DNA of 11,804 nt, from assembly GCA_002405615.1 (NCBI GenBank), contig DHMD01000070.1, forward strand, positions 10,850 through 22,653. Direction: 5' to 3'. Position 1 is the first letter of the stretch, and the number at the start of each line of letters is the position of its first letter. The notes below the pieces were generated by a model. The model did not search any database and was not told where the DNA came from. It saw nothing but the letters and a program-made list of their open reading frames with translations. A program made the position numbers and the translations under genes. The DNA is from Christensenella sp. UBA4651. Its GTDB lineage: Bacteria > Bacillota > Clostridia > Christensenellales > UBA1242. Positions 9,001-11,804 of the stretch are shown here, piece after piece.

Positions 9001-11804
9001 ATCACGTATTACTGTAAAATCAAATCGTGGATAGATAATAACGAGGTAAACTGCAACGCAAACCTCGATAGTTCGGGTAAGCAAGTTGGGTTGAGTGTCT
9101 ATGGGGAAGATTGGTTGAAACGCTATATTACGACTGACGCAAACGAGATTGCGAACTATTTGCCAAATCTCGCAAGCAAGGTTGTAGAGAGTGAATTAGC
9201 AGATTTCAATGTGCTGAACCCAAGTTATTACTTTACATTCCAGCACACGATGCGTTTTGCACAGCCAAGCATTAGCAAGATTGAGATTCTCAATGAGGCG
9301 GGTGCTAGTGATGTTGTGGGCGACTGTGTCGCAAGTTACGACGTGTCTAGCAATGGCGTAACGGACGGATATATTTCGTCTGAATCGGACGAGAATTACT
9401 ACTTCAAGATTTATCTCGACAACGTCTACAATAGCGACCCTGTCGTTACTGCGGACAAGTACATTAGGTTAGATGTAGCAGCATACCCTTATGACAGTAG
9501 CGGAAATATCAACATAAACGGTACGCCGACCGAGAGTAGGACGGTTACATTCAAGGTGCGTTATGACGGCACAACGAGTTATATTATAATTAGCGATGCG
9601 GACGGAGCAGAGAGTGGCGCTAGGGCGATGTACTACTGGATTGATAGTATTTTGCCTAACAAATTGCACTTTGCTGCGACTGCGGTAATGGGCAACCCTG
9701 ACCAAAAAGACGCAACAAACGGCACAAACGTTGGTGGCGACAATACTGCAAACAAATTTGTAATCAAGTCAAATTCGTCTACACAAACTTATTACGATAT
9801 GGCTAGGTCGTTTGCAGATAGTTACCAGAGTAATGCGGTTACACTGACCGTCAAAAAACAGTACGCCGCTCCAAAAATCTCATTGAGATATGACAACACT
9901 ACTAACCCAAACTTGGTTAGTGGTCAATATACCAACAAAACTAACGGGTACGAAACTAACGTCTTGTCTGACGGGGGGTATGCGGGTATGGCATTAAACC
10001 CATACTTGTATGTGGACGGCGGCAGTTATGATATTATCGGTGCGCAAGGCGGTGCTAATGGCTACGAGTATCAGCGATTGAGTAGCAACCAGTACACCAA
10101 ATATGAGCTGATTTTCTCATACAATGGGCGTACTTCTAGTCCGTACATATTTAGCACTGCGGATATCAATAGCGCTTTGACTCGGTTTGCCTCGGCGGTG
10201 CGTGGACAGACAAATTGGAGTTATGACTATTCTAGTTATTCAGATTTGTATCCTTATGAAACGGCGTGTCTGTACACCAAACTTTACGACTTTGTAAACA
10301 GTGGCGTAGCGGAGGGTGGCTACCACGGTGGAGTAGTGAGTATGTCTATTCGTGTAGTTGCTCCTGACGATGAGAGTAATGCGGGATATTGGGTGAGCAG
10401 TGCCTACAATGAGGAAACTACCCTCGCATTTAGCGTAAGGCTAGAAACGGTGCAAACCTCATTTGACGCTAGCAAAGCCGAAATCTATGACGAGGACAAT
10501 TTGAGGCATATGGCTACTATGTATGCTCAAAACGGATATTATTACTACTATCAGAGTAAAATCCCATTCGAGTATAAGGCAATTTCCAAAAATGTGAAAT
10601 ACCGTGTATATCTCACTCGTGATAACGTAGATGGCACACGCCTCGTGTACTCGTATGACACTTTGAGGTTGTTGAGCGACCAAATCAATGGTCAGGACAA
10701 GACTGTTTGGACGGCGACTGATAATACATTCGGTGCGACAAACTCGGGCAACCTCGCCGATATCTTGTCCCAAAACATTTTTGGCTCAAACTACAATGAC
10801 GCTGGTAAGAACCAGTGGTTGTTGGGTGGCGAGTGGAATATCAATATTCTTGCTTACGCTGATAGCAGTATGAATGATGACTATATTACTCGTGGCTTCG
10901 ATAGTCGCACGAGGACATATCAGCCAACCTTGCAGTTGGTCAACGATGTAAATTCGGTAACGGTAAAAATGATTGTCAATACTACAACGGGCGAAGTGGG
11001 GGGCTTTGACGAGAATTATCAGAGTATAATTAGTTATAATTCTAGCGTCAATAGAAACGGTAACTTGTCGGTTAGTAAGGCGGAATTTACATTCAATAAT
11101 ACCGCAGATATGGCTCAGAAAACCGAAATGCTGGGCTTCGGCAACCTTACCGATTCGTTCCCGACACGGTACAAAAAGGTGCTGAGGGACTTTATCGTAA
11201 CAAACTATGTAAACCAAAGCACTGTAATCGGTGGCAAGTATTATTACAAATTTAGATTTGTAGTCGACTCAAATTCTCAATATAGCGAATTTTTGCTGGA
11301 TTCGGATAGCACCGCTACGTTTGAACTTGAATACTACAAGCAACTCAACGAAAATGATATCACAGTAGAGGCAATGCAATCGGACACCTCGATAGCGTTT
11401 AGTAGTTCGGTTGCCAAGATAAACACAATCAAGAGTATGAATATCGGGCTGGTGCAGAATATCATCAATGTTGGCACGCAAAAAATCACGACAGCAAGGT
11501 TGCAGACATTGGACGCTGGCGAAAATTGGAACTTCAATGGTTCTATGTCATTTAGTCAGTCGAGAGCAGACTGCTTTAGTTCGACATCATATACGCAATC
11601 AGAGGCTAATAACCTCACTTCTCGTGGTTATGTGTCTAGTAGTTATGTGGGCAATATTCAGGCTGGTAAAAACTACTTTAGGTTCTACCCAGTCCAAGAC
11701 CCAACGGACGCAAAATACAATCTGTTGCGTACGGGCTTCTACATTGAGCGTGTCGCAGACTTTGTTGTTCCAGACGCACTCTGTCCAACTGTAAGGCTAA
11801 CTTA
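1..11804 (+). CDS. Giant multi-domain Fn3/Ig-like repeat protein, internal fragment (both ends outside the window)
   Basis: Frame 1 has no stop codon over 3,934 codons, so this is the interior of one very large gene. The translation is a string of about 30 beta-sandwich modules marked by Pro linkers (for example residues 28-29, 357-358, 774, 880, 978, 1106, 1332, 1563, 1946, 2237, 2342, 2683, 3089, 3291, 3642), B-strand motifs with Trp (W49, W154, W254, W488, W791, W994, W1348, W1576, W1679, W2103, W2250, W2348, W2704) and F-strand motifs such as PGQY (534-537) and GGEY (1621-1624). Cys is scarce (about 17). I see no hydrophobic membrane segment, signal peptide, LPxTG anchor, RGD or enzymatic motif in this part. 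Such composition and architecture are typical of exported surface proteins (adhesins, stalks, matrix proteins). That role is inferred from architecture alone. Start, secretion signal and anchor must lie outside. No frameshift or internal break is visible. Confidence 0.93.
85..405 (+). repeat. Fn3/Ig-like module 1
   Basis: Residues 29-135. It starts after the SAP linker, has B-strand SISW with W49, an F-strand-like HEIYILSV at 103-110 and a closing strand NTINYIVRD at 123-131. The length of about 107 residues is slightly above a classical Fn3 domain. Confidence 0.55.
406..714 (+). repeat. Fn3-like module 2, carrying a WSxWS motif
   Basis: Residues 136-238. B-strand VITWDG (151-156), F-strand VRARVRAIGQG (205-215), then WSEWSSP at 222-228. 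A polar-Trp-Ser pattern after the F-strand is the usual Fn3 F-G position. This is the most classical Fn3 module in the window. Confidence 0.7.
715..1071 (+). repeat. Fn3-like module 3
   Basis: Residues 239-357. B-strand VTLSWVG (250-256), F-strand PAGTYLATVI (318-327), closing strand before the LATP linker at 355-358. It is about 119 residues, with extra sequence in the middle (around 280-316). Confidence 0.65.
1072..1398 (+). repeat. Fn3-like module 4 (Phe in place of the B-strand Trp)
   Basis: Residues 358-466. It begins PSGI after the LAT linker. The B-strand is LTLSFVG (374-380) with F378 where neighbours have Trp. The F-strand is STYKIAIVAI (432-441). Confidence 0.6.
1399..1707 (+). repeat. 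Fn3-like module 5
   Basis: Residues 467-569. B-strand VTVSWDA (484-490) and a textbook Fn3 tyrosine-corner region, LYPGQYVFAIR (532-542). It is about 103 residues and one of the clearest modules. Confidence 0.72.
1708..2016 (+). repeat. Fn3/Ig-like module 6 (Met at the B-strand Trp position)
   Basis: Residues 570-672. B-strand ILVSMPH (584-590) with M588 at the Trp position, and F-strand-like TTVTILAGV (633-641). It has no Pro-Gly-Tyr corner, so it is assigned mainly by spacing between modules 5 and 7. Confidence 0.5.
2017..2319 (+). repeat. Fn3/Ig-like module 7
   Basis: Residues 673-773. B-strand RTLTITLANG (685-694) and F-strand AGKYTVKATV (743-752), followed by a serine-rich turn and the closing strand DVIFEVY (764-770). 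About 101 residues. Confidence 0.6.
2320..2637 (+). repeat. Fn3-like module 8
   Basis: Residues 774-879. Starts at P774. B-strand AYLQWDV (787-793) leading to a C-strand in the GAVSYTVAV context, F-strand GNYEFTITA (847-855), closing strand ATYNWN before the LATP linker. Confidence 0.68.
2638..2931 (+). repeat. Fn3-like module 9 (no B-strand Trp)
   Basis: Residues 880-977. B-strand VVYAHILVSQ (891-900), C-strand SSYRVSVKG, F-strand AGTFLISVVAV (942-952), closing strand CEIKFT (965-970). The LATP linker before it repeats the one before module 4. Confidence 0.6.
2932..3315 (+). repeat. Fn3-like module 10, enlarged, with two F-strand-like motifs
   Basis: Residues 978-1105. Starts PSGI like module 4, B-strand VTVSWEA (990-996). 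Two tyrosine-corner-like stretches occur, AGNYTFVAS (1046-1054) and STYLVYFTATA (1072-1082). The second is the better F-strand by its distance to the next linker, so the first may sit in an inserted hairpin. Confidence 0.6.
3316..3624 (+). repeat. Fn3/Ig-like module 11 with a Ca-loop-like DxDxNGxID sequence
   Basis: Residues 1106-1208. QPT linker, B-strand TLNFAVGN (1121-1128), then DADANGVID (1130-1138) in the B-C loop, and F-strand GSNYIIRVRAA (1177-1187). Confidence 0.6.
3625..3993 (+). repeat. Fn3/Ig-like module 12
   Basis: Residues 1209-1331. Long first loop (1218-1232, Thr/Glu/Gly-rich), strand SYKLNVKFDA (1235-1244), C-strand CTYTVTMSYGG, and F-strand-like LTLAFVISATP (1299-1309). The fit to Fn3 is loose. 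Confidence 0.45.
3994..4323 (+). repeat. Fn3-like module 13
   Basis: Residues 1332-1441. AAPTNF linker, B-strand VSVTWAG (1344-1350), C-strand TYTLNITYKG, F-strand YLFALEITNI (1407-1416). Thr-rich, especially 1430-1434. The end of the module is uncertain. Confidence 0.6.
4324..4686 (+). repeat. Beta-rich module 14, poorly classified
   Basis: Residues 1442-1562. Strands NVSVDYN (1446-1452), KYYVTVNHESG (1457-1467) and TVTYKLIISD (1521-1530). The usual B-strand Trp is missing. It is bounded on the right by the QAPS linker (1561-1564). It may be a different Ig-like type from its neighbours. Confidence 0.4.
4687..4962 (+). repeat. Fn3-like module 15 (shortest)
   Basis: Residues 1563-1654. B-strand GTASWDNV (1572-1579), C-strand TKYLFVIKS, F-strand GGEYTIEVSVA (1621-1631). 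At about 92 residues it matches a minimal Fn3 domain. Confidence 0.7.
4963..5364 (+). repeat. Fn3-like module 16
   Basis: Residues 1655-1788. B-strand TSISWSY (1675-1681), C-strand ERFEVSLIS, F-strand VGEYALGLVVKA (1753-1764). It is enlarged by a segment before the F-strand (about 1735-1751). Confidence 0.6.
5365..5835 (+). repeat. Beta-rich module 17, weakly Fn3-like
   Basis: Residues 1789-1945. Strand TSYRVTLNG (1851-1859) and an AGENTITIM turn-strand (1892-1900), but no B-strand Trp motif. About 157 residues. Bounded on the right by the SAP linker at 1944-1946. It may be one enlarged module or a module plus spacer. Confidence 0.35.
5836..6180 (+). repeat. Fn3/Ig-like module 18
   Basis: Residues 1946-2060. 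B-strand KVNVTFANS (1965-1973), C-strand YQYSVLLRYKD, F-strand HEICFEICQTG (2027-2037) with two Cys four residues apart. The F-strand resembles that of module 1 (HEIYILSV). Confidence 0.5.
6181..6708 (+). repeat. Fn3/Ig-like module 19, enlarged
   Basis: Residues 2061-2236. B-strand-like HLMWNLPI (2100-2107), C-strand YSIKVRYSVIM, F-strand AGKYYYQIAAVA (2191-2202). About 176 residues, with a long leading segment and a long acidic middle (2138-2165). Confidence 0.45.
6709..7023 (+). repeat. Fn3-like module 20
   Basis: Residues 2237-2341. SPTNA linker, B-strand GLLTWDY (2246-2252), C-strand FGIRIETKK, F-strand VFVYRISP (2310-2317). The length of about 105 residues fits Fn3. Confidence 0.6.
7024..7458 (+). 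repeat. Fn3-like module 21
   Basis: Residues 2342-2486. B-strand ISASWAG (2344-2350), C-strand TINYEITE, F-strand SGAYYVKVEL (2463-2472) followed by a typical YYTSSVAN closing region. About 145 residues. Confidence 0.55.
7459..7779 (+). repeat. Beta-rich module 22
   Basis: Residues 2487-2593. Strand AKLRFEV (2538-2544) and F-strand VTVRVKLWNGTGYSAN (2560-2575), where the Gly-Tyr-Ser turn mimics the Fn3 F-G loop. The Pro codon change towards CCA begins about here. Confidence 0.4.
7780..8046 (+). repeat. Beta-rich module 23, short
   Basis: Residues 2594-2682. Linker NPNITEI, B-strand GDVIVSRYG (2604-2612), C-strand TYYTVSIDI, then an acidic loop (2649-2658). Bounded on the right by the QTP linker. 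About 89 residues. Confidence 0.35.
8047..8541 (+). repeat. Enlarged Tyr/Asn-rich module 24
   Basis: Residues 2683-2847. B-strand STYYYILNWALTP (2696-2708) with W2704, C-strand DYNLNIFAFE, F-strand NKKYKFYMYLSP (2804-2815). The order B-C-F is kept but the loops are long. Confidence 0.45.
8542..9264 (+). repeat. Enlarged region 25, one or two beta modules
   Basis: Residues 2848-3088. Strands NAFELYVYD (about 2891-2899), STFTTILLYDF (2977-2987), ITYYCKIKSW (3001-3010) and SYYFTFQHTM (3075-3084). About 241 residues with no clear internal linker, so it could hold two diverged domains or one with a large insertion. Confidence 0.35.
9265..9870 (+). repeat. Enlarged Tyr/Asn-rich module 26
   Basis: Residues 3089-3290. 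QPSISKIEI linker and A-strand, C-strand-like NYYFKIYLDNV (3132-3142), strand VTFKVRYDG (3182-3190), F-strand-like LHFAATAVMGNP (3222-3233), closing strand AVTLTVKK. About 202 residues. Confidence 0.4.
9871..10446 (+). repeat. Enlarged Tyr/Gly-rich module 27
   Basis: Residues 3291-3482. AAPKISLRY linker and A-strand, C-strand KYELIFSYNG (3367-3376), F-strand SMSIRVVAPD (3447-3456), closing strand LAFSVRLET. A Gly/Tyr-rich stretch at about 3325-3357 replaces the compact B-strand region. Confidence 0.4.
10447..10923 (+). repeat. Module 28 with a five-tyrosine run
   Basis: Residues 3483-3641. A-strand KAEIYDED, run YYYYY at 3513-3517, C-strand KYRVYLTRDNV (3533-3543), F-strand GGEWNINILAYAD (3609-3621), where Trp takes the usual Tyr place. 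Confidence 0.45.
10924..11352 (+). repeat. Fn3/Ig-like module 29
   Basis: Residues 3642-3784. QPTLQL linker, B-strand SVTVKMIVN (3652-3660), F-strand GGKYYYKFRFVVD (3744-3756), which nearly repeats the AGKYYY of module 19, and closing strand ATFELEYY. Confidence 0.5.
11353..11760 (+). repeat. Fn3/Ig-like module 30
   Basis: Residues 3785-3920. Strand DITVEAMQS, middle strand NWNFNGSMSFSQS (3842-3854), F-strand AGKNYFRFYPVQD (3888-3900), closing strand GFYIERVAD. There is no B-strand Trp. Confidence 0.42.
11761..11804 (+). other. Beginning of a further module
   Basis: Residues 3921-3934 read FVVPDALCPTVRLT. The CPTVRL resembles the QPTLKL and QPTLQL linkers that open modules 11 and 29. The gene therefore continues beyond the window with at least one more module. 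Confidence 0.45.

Noticed and set aside
11468..11794. Forward frame-2 open stretches here and at 10688-10873
   Set aside because: Both overlap the giant frame, which shows module landmarks across the same bases. Their peptides are low-complexity and resemble no family.
1..11804. Search for LPxTG, RGD, catalytic motifs, transmembrane segments, tRNA genes, CRISPR repeats, IS ends and terminators
   Set aside because: None was seen. Sequences such as LPNLA and LPSQV lack the Thr-Gly of a sortase signal. Absence here says nothing about the gene ends outside the window.

Overview
The whole window lies inside one protein-coding gene. Forward frame 1 is open from base 1 to base 11804 (3,934 complete codons plus two bases) with no stop codon. 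I read it line by line. Neither the start nor the end of the gene is present, so the full protein is longer than about 3,930 residues. There is no intergenic space, RNA gene, mobile element, CRISPR array, promoter or terminator that I can support.

The protein is a long chain of about 30 beta-sandwich modules of the fibronectin type III / bacterial immunoglobulin-like kind. Three landmarks recur. The first is a Pro-containing linker (AP, TP, QP or SP followed by alternating hydrophobic residues). The second is a B-strand with Trp or another bulky residue, such as VTVSWDA, VSVTWAG or VITWDG. The third is an F-strand/tyrosine-corner pattern of the type (A/P)GxYxhxhxA, such as YPGQYVFAIR, AGKYTVKATV and GGEYTIEVSVA. 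The composition is rich in Ser, Thr, Asn, Asp, Gly, Val and Tyr, with only about 17 Cys. I see no transmembrane segment or enzymatic domain. This fits an exported, cell-surface or secreted stalk or adhesin-like protein, but its function cannot be read from this window.

Layout: bases 1-84 are the tail of a preceding module. About 85-5364 hold sixteen fairly regular modules, mostly 92-134 residues each. About 5365-7458 hold five modules of more variable length (105-176 residues). From about 7459 on, most modules are longer (about 140-240 residues), very Tyr/Asn-rich and only loosely Fn3-like. Bases 11761-11804 begin another module. Codon choice also changes in the last third: Pro moves from CCT to CCA, and Asn from AAT towards AAC. 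The modules are strongly diverged, with no near-identical DNA repeats, unlike many known giant bacterial adhesins.

Organism: GC is in the low 40s percent by eye. Leu is mostly TTG with very little TTA, Ser is often AGT/TCG, and Trp is TGG. A bacterium is likely. Giant Fn3/Ig-like surface proteins of this type are known from uncultured Clostridia of animal guts, and giant genes also occur in Omnitrophota and other phyla. The taxon is an inference that I cannot settle from this sequence.
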